The position numbers were made by a program, and so were the translations under genes. From assembly GCA_900320585.1 (NCBI GenBank), contig ONSV01000009.1:1-64000 (forward strand): 64,000 nucleotides of DNA. Direction: 5' to 3'. Positions 35,774 to 44,143 of the stretch are shown piece after piece (the first letter of the stretch is position 1; each line of letters starts with the position of its first letter). The DNA comes from an uncultured Prevotellaceae bacterium (GTDB lineage Bacteria; Bacteroidota; Bacteroidia; Bacteroidales; Bacteroidaceae). The notes below the pieces were generated by a model. The model was not told the DNA's origin, did not search any database, and saw only the letters and a list, made by a program, of their open reading frames with translations.

Positions 35774-36706
35774 TTAACCTTTATCCCTTATCCAATATTC
35801 CACTATATTGCCATCCAGCCATTCGCGGGAGCGCAATATAGCATTGGCAGGCACCTGCGGAGCCGGCGTCCCACCACCCGTGATTATATTGCCCGTCTCT
35901 ATCCTGATTTCATCCCACAGACCAGCATCGATGAACGACTGGTGCGTCTGCCTACCGCCCTCTACCAAGAGCGACAACAACTGCCGCTCACGGCACGACG
36001 AGACCACGGCATCGAGCCCGAACGCCCCCGACAATACCATCTTCACGGGCGACGGACCACTCCAATAGCGTACGTCGAGCCGGGGATGCTCCCTCTCCTC
36101 TGTCACCCGTCCCACTAAGATGGCATCGTTCTCGGCACGAAGCCTGTGAACGAGCATCTTCGTAAAAGGCGTGGATATGGCCACTGCCCTACCGTGGTCA
36201 TCGAGAAAGCCATCGGCTGTCTGTGCCCACTTCAGGGTGATATAAGGCCGTTGTTTCTGGTGAAAGGTGAAGAAACGGCGGTTCAGCCACAGGCATTCCT
36301 CCTCGAGCACGCCTACCGTCACCGCGATTCCCGCCTCACGGATTTTCTGTATCCCGCGCCCCTGCACTCGGGCAAAAGGGTCGACACACCCCACCACCAC
36401 ACGGGCAACGCCCTTGCTCACGATAAGGTCGGCACAAGGGGGAGTCTTGCCATAATGGGCACAAGGCTCGAGGCTGACGTAAACCGTTGACTCGGGCAAC
36501 AGGCATTCATCGGCCCTGGCCACCGACGCGAACGCGTTGACCTCGGCATGCCCCTCGCCACAACGCACGTGCCATCCCTCTCCGATGATACGGTCACGGG
36601 CCACTATCACCGCGCCCACCATAGGGTTGGGACGGGTTGTAAGCAAGCCGTTGGCAGCCAGTTGCAGGCAGCGCCGCATGAACATATTGTCGTTGGTTTC
36701 TTTCAT
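35774..36706 (-). CDS. ribD: Bifunctional riboflavin biosynthesis deaminase/reductase
   Basis: 310 residues. The N-terminal cytidine-deaminase-like domain has the zinc ligands HAEVNAF and PCAHYGKTPPCADLI. The C-terminal reductase domain includes TLKWAQTADG and LLVEGGRQTHQSF. It carries out the second and third steps of riboflavin synthesis (deamination of the pyrimidine and reduction of the ribose side chain). Slightly shorter than many RibD proteins (~340-370 aa), mainly in the reductase half, but the key residues are present. It is divergent from prmC. Confidence 0.94.
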   Translation of the reverse strand: MKETNDNMFMRRCLQLAANGLLTTRPNPMVGAVIVARDRIIGEGWHVRCGEGHAEVNAFASVARADECLLPESTVYVSLEPCAHYGKTPPCADLIVSKGVARVVVGCVDPFARVQGRGIQKIREAGIAVTVGVLEEECLWLNRRFFTFHQKQRPYITLKWAQTADGFLDDHGRAVAISTPFTKMLVHRLRAENDAILVGRVTEEREHPRLDVRYWSGPSPVKMVLSGAFGLDAVVSSCRERQLLSLLVEGGRQTHQSFIDAGLWDEIRIETGNIITGGGTPAPQVPANAILRSREWLDGNIVEYWIRDKG

Positions 36707-36793
36707 GTTGCGAAGATAGCGCTTTTAGGGCAGAAAACCTTATCACGAAGAATAATTCTCTTTCGAAAAGCCACAAATATGCGCTTTTTTCCA

Positions 36794-36801
36794 TAATTTT
36801 G
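36794..36801 (+). promoter_or_regulatory. -7 element (TAATTTTG) directly before prmC
   Basis: TAATTTTG ends 4 nt before the prmC ATG (36806), giving a predicted leaderless transcript. The -33 element is not evident. Confidence 0.5.
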
Positions 36802-36805
36802 CACC

Positions 36806-37639
36806 ATGACCTACCAACAACTATGGAAAAGTCTTACCCCACTCTACGACTCTGGTGAGGCCCAAGCCATCGTCCGCACCCTGCTTGAGGAACGGTTCGG
36901 CATGACGATGACCGACATCCTGTGCGATGGCCTCAGCCGTCTCGACAACCAACAGCAGCAATGGCTCTCCACCATGATGCAGCGCCTGTGCAAGGCCGAG
37001 CCCGTACAGTATGTATTGGGCGAGGCGCCTTTCATGCAGCGCATGATGAAGGTGGAACCGGGCGTGCTCATTCCCCGTCCGGAGACCGAGACCTTGTGCC
37101 AATGGATTCTCGATGATGCTCACCCCGCCCACCCTCAGGTGATGGATGTAGGTTGTGGAAGCGGGTGCATCGCCATCACGCTGGCTCTTGGCCTCGACCA
37201 AGCCCACGTTGTGGCTGTCGACCTGTCGGAGCGGGCGCTTGGCATCACCCGTGCCAACGCCGATGCCCATCATGCGCCTGTGGTGGTGGAGCGGCGCGAT
37301 GCCCTTGCCCTAAAAAGCGAGGATGAGCGATGGGACATCATCGTATCCAACCCACCCTATATCCGCGAGAGCGAGGCTGCCATCATGCACCCCAACGTGA
37401 CCCGCCACGAACCTCGCGAGGCGCTCTTCGTACCCGACAACGACCCTCTGCTGTTCTACCGCGCCATCGCACGTTATGCCACAACGGCCCTCCGCCATGG
37501 CGCTTCCATCTATTTCGAATGCAACACCGCCCTGGTGGAAGCCACCGCCCAACTGCTGAACGACATCGGACTTGTGAATGTGGTGACCCGCGATGACCAG
37601 TTTGGCAAGCCCCGTTTCATCAAAGCCATCCGACCATGA
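36806..37639 (+). CDS. prmC: Peptide chain release factor glutamine methyltransferase
   Basis: 277 residues. A helical N-terminal release-factor-binding domain is followed by the Rossmann methyltransferase with VMDVGCGSGCIAITLAL (SAM site) and the catalytic IVSNPPYI. It methylates the GGQ glutamine of RF1/RF2. LIPRPETETLC is another PrmC hallmark. Its TGA overlaps the recX ATG (ATGA), indicating translational coupling. Confidence 0.95.
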   Translation: MTYQQLWKSLTPLYDSGEAQAIVRTLLEERFGMTMTDILCDGLSRLDNQQQQWLSTMMQRLCKAEPVQYVLGEAPFMQRMMKVEPGVLIPRPETETLCQWILDDAHPAHPQVMDVGCGSGCIAITLALGLDQAHVVAVDLSERALGITRANADAHHAPVVVERRDALALKSEDERWDIIVSNPPYIRESEAAIMHPNVTRHEPREALFVPDNDPLLFYRAIARYATTALRHGASIYFECNTALVEATAQLLNDIGLVNVVTRDDQFGKPRFIKAIRP

Positions 37640-38124
37640 GAGAAATGACCGAGCAACAAGTGATGCAGAAACTGTCGGCCCTATGTGCCCAGGCAGAGCA
37701 CTGCAGTTATGAGATGACCGAGAAGATGCGCCGCTGGGGCATCGAAGAAGAGGTGCAGGCACGCGTCATGGCACGCCTGACAGAGGAGAAATACATCGAC
37801 GACGAACGCTATTGCCGCCTCTTCGTGCGAGAGAAAATCAAGTTCAACAAATGGGGGCGCCGCAAGGTGGAGCAAGCCCTCATGGCCAAGCGCATCGACC
37901 GCGGCATTGCGCGGCGGGTACTCGACGAGGTCGACGATGAGGATTACCTGGCCGTACTTCGTCCACTCATCAAGAGCAAGCGCCGGCAACTGAAGCCGAT
38001 GAGCGACTACGAGACGACGGGCAAGCTCATGCGCTTCGCCATGAGCCGCGGTTTCACGACAGACCTTATCCGCCAATGCCTCGACGGGGCCGATGAAGTG
38101 GAAATAGAGGAGGATGAGGAATAG
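37636..38124 (+). CDS. recX: RecX-family regulatory protein
   Basis: 162 residues of tandem three-helix RecX repeats: MTEKMRRWGIEEEVQARVMARLTEEKYIDDERYCRLFV, KFNKWGRRKVEQALMAKRID and a third degenerate repeat. RecX binds RecA filaments and limits recombination activity. The start overlaps the prmC stop by 4 bp. The tail is acidic (EVEIEEDEE). No recA gene is present in the window. Confidence 0.9.
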   Translation: MREMTEQQVMQKLSALCAQAEHCSYEMTEKMRRWGIEEEVQARVMARLTEEKYIDDERYCRLFVREKIKFNKWGRRKVEQALMAKRIDRGIARRVLDEVDDEDYLAVLRPLIKSKRRQLKPMSDYETTGKLMRFAMSRGFTTDLIRQCLDGADEVEIEEDEE

Positions 38125-38141
38125 ACGATAAGGAGCGACTG

Positions 38142-38849
38142 ATGCAGATGGAAAAAAGAATCAGTTTCTGGCACAGGGTCATCAACCTGATCGCACCTGA
38201 GGCCTGTATGGTGTGCGGTTGCCGCCTGGGCATCGACGAGACGGTGCTGTGCACTCCATGCAACCTGCACCTGCCCCGCACCCTTTTCGCCTCCGACCCA
38301 TACAACAATGTGATGGCCCGGCGCTTCTGGGGAAGGATTCCCATCGAGCGGGCCGCCGCCCTTTTCTTCTACGAGGCGGGATCGGAGGTAAGCCACATCA
38401 TCCACAACCTGAAATACAACAACCACCCCGAGGTGGGAACGACAATGGGCCGTATGGCCGCCGAGGAGATGATGCCGCAAGGTTTCTTCGAGGAGATCGA
38501 CATGATTGTGCCTGTACCCCTCGAGCGCAAGCACCAACGCCAACGTGGCTACAACCAGAGCGTGGAGATAGCCCGGGGAGTGAGCGAGGCCACCAGCCTG
38601 CCCGTTGTGGCCAATGCCGTGGAACGGATTTCGTTTCATGGCAGCCAGACGCAGAAGAGTGTGGCACAGCGCATGGAGAACGTGAAAGATGCTTTTCGCC
38701 TGACGCGAAAAGCCGACCTGACCGACCGCCATATACTGGTTGTCGACGACATTGTGACCTCGGGAGCCACCATCTGCGCTTGCGTGCAACCCATGCTTGA
38801 TTTCCCTAGACTGAAAGTGAGCGTATTGTCGCTTGGAGTGGTGAGATAA
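38142..38849 (+). CDS. comF: ComF-family phosphoribosyltransferase-like protein
   Basis: 235 residues. The N-terminus carries a zinc-ribbon-like CMVCGCRLGIDETVLCTPC. The C-terminal PRTase fold has VPLERKHQRQRGYNQS and the PRPP-binding loop VDDIVTSGAT. ComF proteins are linked to DNA uptake in competent bacteria, but their biochemical reaction is not settled. It is 17 bp downstream of recX, so prmC-recX-comF form one operon. Confidence 0.9.
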   Translation: MQMEKRISFWHRVINLIAPEACMVCGCRLGIDETVLCTPCNLHLPRTLFASDPYNNVMARRFWGRIPIERAAALFFYEAGSEVSHIIHNLKYNNHPEVGTTMGRMAAEEMMPQGFFEEIDMIVPVPLERKHQRQRGYNQSVEIARGVSEATSLPVVANAVERISFHGSQTQKSVAQRMENVKDAFRLTRKADLTDRHILVVDDIVTSGATICACVQPMLDFPRLKVSVLSLGVVR

Positions 38850-38975
38850 GCACTCCAAGCCGTGCCCAAACAAGCCTTTTGTGTGCCCATTCTTGAATTG
38901 TAACACATCAAAACATCATCGAAAAGGCCGATTTGCTAATAAATTATTACTTTAGCACCAAATTAACAATAATAA

Positions 38976-39007
38976 TTGTGATAGTTGGGGAAAATTTTGT
39001 ATTTTTG
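38976..39007 (+). promoter_or_regulatory. Promoter (TTG-21-TATTTTTG) of the M6 protease gene
   Basis: TTG at 38976-38978 and TATTTTTG at 39000-39007 with 21-nt spacing; leader about 80 nt to the ATG at 39092. The region is strongly AT-rich. Confidence 0.65.
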
Positions 39008-39091
39008 CCCTACTAAGAAAAACCGAAAGTATCAAAACTTCACTATAACCCTTCTACGCTACGCTTTAGGCCAAGAAACCAACATTGAACA

Positions 39092-40738
39092 ATGAGAAGA
39101 CTATTTTGGACCATCGTTGCCATTTTGGCAACATCTCTCTGCACTGATGCCGTTCCGGTGTCGGGGCGGCTCCATAGTGTCTTTGCCACAGAGCAGGGCG
39201 ACAGCTTACGGGTAAGACTCATGGGCGACGAGCACCTGAGTTTCTGGCAGTCGGACGATGGCCGGTGCTTCAGACTGTCGGCCGACCAACGTCTTCATGA
39301 GATTGACCTGCAAGCCGAGAAAGTGAGGCTTTTGGCATCTGCCAAGCCACACCGCTCACCTGCCTTAGGCGATTTCAAGCATTATGAGGGTCAGTACAAA
39401 GGTATCATCATCCTGGCCAATTTCAGCGACCGCAAATTCAAGGAGGGGCACGACCTCGAACTCTACAACAACGTGGCCAACACCGAGGGGTTCACCAACA
39501 ACATGGGGTTCAAGGGCAGCGTGCGCGACTATTTCCTCAGTCAGAGCCGCGGAAAGTTTGACTTCTCATTCGATGTCATCGGTCCTGTGGAACTCTCGCA
39601 CAGTTACAAATACTATGGCGAGGACGCCCCCAACGGCTCATCACACAACATCCACGCCGGCGAGATGATAGCCGAGGCATGCCAACTGGCCGGCAACGAA
39701 ACCGACTGGAGCCGGTATGACTGGGACGGCGACGGCGAGGTAGAGCAGGTTTTCGTTCTCTTTGCCGGCGAGGGCCAGCACAACAGCACCGACACCCACA
39801 CCATCTGGCCACACAAGCACTCACTCTCGCAGAGCGACTACGGAAAAGTGCTGCAACTGGGCGACTATACCATCGACCAATATGCCTGCAGCAGCGAGAT
39901 GCACTCCACCACACAGGTTTCGGGCATCGGCGTGATCTGCCATGAGTTCTCCCACTGCTTCGGATTCCCCGAGCACTATGATGCCGCCTTGGGCTCATCG
40001 GGCAACTTCGGCATGAACAAATGGGACGTGATGGGTTTGGGCAACTACAACGGCAATGGCTTCGTACCCGCCGGATACACCAGTTACGAGCGGATGGTGC
40101 TGGGATGGCTCGACCCCATCGAACTGAAGGACGACGAGATGCAGATAGACGGCATGCGCCCCCTCTCCGACGACGGCGAAGCCTATATCATCTACAACGA
40201 CGCCAACCCCGACGAGTTCTACATGCTCGAGAACCGCCAGCAGACAGGATGGGACGCTGCCCTGCCCGGGCGCGGACTGCTCATCTTGCACGTCGACTTC
40301 GACAAGCAGATATGGGAGGCCAATGGCGTGAACGTGATACAGACCGTAGGCAATTTCCAGAACGACCATCAGCGCATGACCATCTTCCATGCCGACAACG
40401 ATGACCAGACCACCGACTTCTCGCTGCAGCGCGACCCTTATCCCTATAGCAAGCGCGACTCCCTTACCGACAACTCCTTCCCTCCGGCACGGCTCTACAC
40501 CCCCAACCTGGCCGGGAAGAAACTGATGGGCAAACCCATCACCAACATCACGCGCAATGCCGACCTCACCATCAGTTTCCATTTCTATGGGAACAATGAA
40601 CAAACGGGCATCCGCGACGAGCGACTGGACTGGTGGAACGGCGAGCGACAAGTCATCTACCGGATGGGTGAGCGCACCATATGGACACCCCTCGATGCCA
40701 CTTCTAATCAAAAGAATCAGAAATTCCTAAGCCATTAG
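39092..40738 (+). CDS. Secreted M6-family-like metalloprotease
   Basis: 548 residues with a signal peptide (1-20). GKFDFSFDVIGPVELSHSYKYYG and the zinc site CHEFSHCFGFPEHYD (His284, His288) fit M6 immune-inhibitor-A-like peptidases. MNKWDVMGLGNYNG supplies the Met-turn-like segment. It probably degrades extracellular proteins. The C-terminus (T-G-I-R-D-E-R-L-D ... V-I-Y-R-M-G-E-R) begins like the secretion-type C-terminal motif of its neighbours, but then degenerates and lacks the final GIYIxNGKK block. It may therefore have lost its sorting signal. Confidence 0.87.
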   Translation: MRRLFWTIVAILATSLCTDAVPVSGRLHSVFATEQGDSLRVRLMGDEHLSFWQSDDGRCFRLSADQRLHEIDLQAEKVRLLASAKPHRSPALGDFKHYEGQYKGIIILANFSDRKFKEGHDLELYNNVANTEGFTNNMGFKGSVRDYFLSQSRGKFDFSFDVIGPVELSHSYKYYGEDAPNGSSHNIHAGEMIAEACQLAGNETDWSRYDWDGDGEVEQVFVLFAGEGQHNSTDTHTIWPHKHSLSQSDYGKVLQLGDYTIDQYACSSEMHSTTQVSGIGVICHEFSHCFGFPEHYDAALGSSGNFGMNKWDVMGLGNYNGNGFVPAGYTSYERMVLGWLDPIELKDDEMQIDGMRPLSDDGEAYIIYNDANPDEFYMLENRQQTGWDAALPGRGLLILHVDFDKQIWEANGVNVIQTVGNFQNDHQRMTIFHADNDDQTTDFSLQRDPYPYSKRDSLTDNSFPPARLYTPNLAGKKLMGKPITNITRNADLTISFHFYGNNEQTGIRDERLDWWNGERQVIYRMGERTIWTPLDATSNQKNQKFLSH

Positions 40739-40799
40739 GGATGACAATGATAATCATAAAACTAAAAATACATTATTATTAACCAAAAAAATCAAGCTT

Positions 40800-43700
40800 A
40801 TGAGAAAATTTCTATGCTTAGTTTGGGTCCTGTTCGCTGTCAGTATGGCCTATGCCCAGAAGACAAGCGACGTGCGACCAGTCTCGACTGACTTCCCGTT
40901 CAGCCAGATCAGCAAGGAAGACCAACGGCAGTTGGAGAAAATGGTACCAGAGAGTGCAAGGGCCGCCCAGAAGGCTGCTCCCACACGCAAGCTGGTGCGT
41001 GCTGATGGCGATGGTGAGAAAGTGGAGTATTTCGTTGCTGCCCAGAGCACCACACGGAATTACTCCTTCGTATTCAACGGTGGTGACATCTTCACCTACA
41101 ACATCGGCATCACACGCGATGGCAACAAGGTGACGTTCTCCAATTTCTTCAACCTCTTCAATCCCGCCGACTACTCGCCGAGCCTCGACAACGATTTCAG
41201 CGGTACGTACGACGAGGCTACGAAGACCATTACCATCCCCACCCCCACGGCTATAGAGCAGGCTACGATATGTGGTATGATCTACAACTACTATACTGGT
41301 GTCCTGGCCTGCGGAGAAATTTCCGAAAACGGCACAATGATTCCCGAAGACAATCTCGTGTTCCATGTGGAAGGCGACTTCGAGAAACTCACCACCGACC
41401 AAGCAGTTGGTATTGCGGAATACGCACCCAGCGGTCAGTCGTATGGCCTGTTCAAGTCGTATCGCAAGATGGTTATCTGCCTGCCTAAGGAAAGCGGCGA
41501 CCTGGTTTGTTTCAACGAGACCCTCGACCTGGGTGAGAACTTCCCCAACACCGAAGCCGTGAAAGACTCCATCCCCCTCATTAACATCGGTAAGGGTGAT
41601 GTCGACTTCGCCGTGGAGGTAGAGAGCGACCCCGCTGGATACATCACCAGCAACTCGGGCGGAACGATTCCCGGACTCTCCTATACTTATGTCACCTTCG
41701 AGCTGGCCGGACCAGAGCCTACCGACGAGATTGAGGCCAATGCCCTGATCAACTACGACACTGGTGCCGACGACGGCAGTTTGCTCGTGGGCATCACGGG
41801 CAAGATCGTGCCCATCCCCGACTATTCGGCCATTGTAAAGAAAGGCGAGTTCACCTTCAACACCAGCCTCGACTATCCTTTCGAAATGGGCGAGCTCAAT
41901 GGTGTTCCCGCTGCCATCTCCGGCACCAAGGGAGCCTCTGGCATTTCCGACCTGTGGGTGCGTTTCAGCGTGCCCGAGGGCAAACTCGGAAAATTCTCCT
42001 TTGAGGGATTCTACAAGAACGACCCAACTTTCCGCTACGCATGGCTGTTGCTTACCGGATACTTTGTCGACAGCGACGCAGCTGCCTATGCCACCAGCGA
42101 TGAGGGCGACTTCAATGGCACCATCGAGATGGCACCAGGCGAGCACTTTGTCAGGTTCCAGCATCAGTGCAGCTACTACTCAGGCATTGAGAGCAACGGT
42201 CTCTACCTCACCGGCCTGACCCTCGACCTTGAGGACCTGCCAGCCGATTCCGCAGAGCTGAAGACCCCGAGCATCGACTTCGGCAACTTCCTCGTGGAGG
42301 AAGGCTACAACGTGAGTGGCACGCAGAACATCGAAATCCAGAACCGTGGTGCCAATCCTCTGACCCTGGTGAACCTCACCTCCGACAACGATGAGTTCAA
42401 GGCCGACCTGGCCGATGTGCAACCCGCCACATCACTCCAAAACCTCGTGATTCCCATCACCTTCTCCACAACCACTTCAGGTGTGAAGACCGCCAACATC
42501 ACCGTGGAAACCTCGGCAGGCACCTACACCGTCGCTACCAAAGCCAAGGTCTTCGACATGCCCGACTTCAGCCAGGTTGTCAGCGAAGGTCTCGAATATA
42601 TGGAAATCAGCACCGACCCCAGCTATCCATTTATTGTGGAGAACGGTGTGGCCTATAACGCCAACTGTGATGACGGCGACCTCGTGGAAGCCACTTCCTC
42701 ACTCAACATCAAGCTCAACATTCCCGAGGGCAAGATTGGTTACATGACATGGGAAGGCCGCACATGGGGCGCTCCAAAAATCGGCCAGGAAATCGATTAT
42801 TGGTACGACGACAAGGCTCAGGTCGACTTTCAATGCAACAACAACTCAGGATGGGTTTACCTCTTTGGCCAGGATGAGGATGCCAGCTCGGATGCCTTCT
42901 GCGAGTACAGCGGTGGCTACTACGCCAAGTTCCTCACCTTCATCCATCCGACACAGGAATGGTTTAGCAACCATGTCAACTTCCAATTCTACCAGAATGG
43001 CGATGGCGTCACTCACGGCAAACACCGTTTCGAGGTGAAGAACATCCGCCTGCATGTGGAAGACTTCCAGGAGCACAACGTGGAGCTCGTCACCGAGGGC
43101 ACAGTGGCATTCGAGCCTATCTACGCTGGCCCGCAGCGCCATGCTACCGCCACCGTGCAACTGAAGAACACCGGCAGCGCCACGCTGAGCGTTGAGTCGA
43201 TTGAGGCTGAGACCGAAGGCGATCCGTTCTATGGTGTGGTGCCCGAGGGTTGGTACAACCAAACGGAGTTCGGCAACACGATGAACGTGGAACTCTGGTT
43301 CGCTCCTCAGGATGTGCTTGACGAAGACAAGACCTACACTGGCAACATCATCATTCACACCACTGGTGGCGACGTGAAAGTGCCCGTCGAGGCTGTGGCT
43401 CTGGGTCAGAAAGGCATTATCTATCCTGGTGACTTCGAGGACGATGGCTACGGATGGATCGTATTCGACAACGACCGCGACGGCGACACCTGGAAACTGG
43501 GTTGGAACCTCTGGGGCGACAGACCTGAGTATGTGCTGAGTGGACATGAGTGCCTTGGTTCGGCTTCTGCCGATGCCTACGGTGGCTCTTATGCTCCCGA
43601 CAACTGGACCTTCTCACCCGCGTTCCAGATTCCTGCCGAGGGTGCCAAGCTGAGTTACTACATCAGTGCCTTCCACCCTGTGCGCTATGCCGAGCACTAC

Positions 43701-44135
43701 AGCTTATATATCGTGGAGGACCTCACTGGTGTGGCCGATGGTAGCGTCGACTACATTATCAACGGCTACCAGCCTGTCATCGAGGAGACTATTGACGAGC
43801 CCGCCGATTATGGTGATAACGACACCAGGGTGGGAGGATGGAAGAATAACGTTGTCGACCTCGACAGCTATGCCGGCAAGACCATTTACCTGGCCTTCCG
43901 TCACCATGGTTGCGAAGGTCAGTATGTACTCCGTCTCGACGACGCGTTCATCTACACCAACGACAAGTTCGACGAACTGGGAATCAGCACCCTCTCTCAC
44001 AGCCGCAACGTGGAGAGCGAGGAGATTTACAACCTCAGCGGCACGCGTCTCGACGCTCCTGCCAAGGGTGTGAACATCATCCGCACCACCACGAAAGATG
44101 GCAACGTGAAGACACAGAAAGTCATTATCAAATAA
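40800..44135 (+). CDS. Large secreted protein with choice-of-anchor/Ig-like domains
   Basis: 1111 residues with a signal peptide (CLVWVLFAVSMAYAQ). It contains repeated beta-sandwich segments: an ASPM/HYDIN-like 'I-D-F-G-N-F-L-V-E-E-G-Y... IEIQNRGANPLTLVNLTSDNDEF' module and a second copy (VAFEPIYAGPQRHATATVQLKNTG). A choice-of-anchor-J-like domain (DFEDDGYGWIVFDNDRDGD ... VLRLDDAFIYTN) lies near residues 880-1060. The C-terminus has the YNLSGTRLDAPAKG motif and ends VKTQKVIIK, resembling Bacteroidales secretion signals. Function unknown; probably cell-surface or extracellular. It precedes the Omp28-like gene by 8 bp. Confidence 0.8.
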   Translation: MRKFLCLVWVLFAVSMAYAQKTSDVRPVSTDFPFSQISKEDQRQLEKMVPESARAAQKAAPTRKLVRADGDGEKVEYFVAAQSTTRNYSFVFNGGDIFTYNIGITRDGNKVTFSNFFNLFNPADYSPSLDNDFSGTYDEATKTITIPTPTAIEQATICGMIYNYYTGVLACGEISENGTMIPEDNLVFHVEGDFEKLTTDQAVGIAEYAPSGQSYGLFKSYRKMVICLPKESGDLVCFNETLDLGENFPNTEAVKDSIPLINIGKGDVDFAVEVESDPAGYITSNSGGTIPGLSYTYVTFELAGPEPTDEIEANALINYDTGADDGSLLVGITGKIVPIPDYSAIVKKGEFTFNTSLDYPFEMGELNGVPAAISGTKGASGISDLWVRFSVPEGKLGKFSFEGFYKNDPTFRYAWLLLTGYFVDSDAAAYATSDEGDFNGTIEMAPGEHFVRFQHQCSYYSGIESNGLYLTGLTLDLEDLPADSAELKTPSIDFGNFLVEEGYNVSGTQNIEIQNRGANPLTLVNLTSDNDEFKADLADVQPATSLQNLVIPITFSTTTSGVKTANITVETSAGTYTVATKAKVFDMPDFSQVVSEGLEYMEISTDPSYPFIVENGVAYNANCDDGDLVEATSSLNIKLNIPEGKIGYMTWEGRTWGAPKIGQEIDYWYDDKAQVDFQCNNNSGWVYLFGQDEDASSDAFCEYSGGYYAKFLTFIHPTQEWFSNHVNFQFYQNGDGVTHGKHRFEVKNIRLHVEDFQEHNVELVTEGTVAFEPIYAGPQRHATATVQLKNTGSATLSVESIEAETEGDPFYGVVPEGWYNQTEFGNTMNVELWFAPQDVLDEDKTYTGNIIIHTTGGDVKVPVEAVALGQKGIIYPGDFEDDGYGWIVFDNDRDGDTWKLGWNLWGDRPEYVLSGHECLGSASADAYGGSYAPDNWTFSPAFQIPAEGAKLSYYISAFHPVRYAEHYSLYIVEDLTGVADGSVDYIINGYQPVIEETIDEPADYGDNDTRVGGWKNNVVDLDSYAGKTIYLAFRHHGCEGQYVLRLDDAFIYTNDKFDELGISTLSHSRNVESEEIYNLSGTRLDAPAKGVNIIRTTTKDGNVKTQKVIIK

Positions 44136-44143
44136 TGTTGTAA

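Noticed and set aside
35681..36118. A small plus-strand frame encoding FRSSGVQ-type repeats
   Set aside because: It is a translation of the dispersed GTTCAG repeat, then runs antisense into ribD.
40818..42164. A 448-codon minus-strand frame inside the large secreted-protein gene
   Set aside because: It lies wholly within a gene with a signal peptide and domain matches on the other strand. The antisense product shows no recognisable domain.
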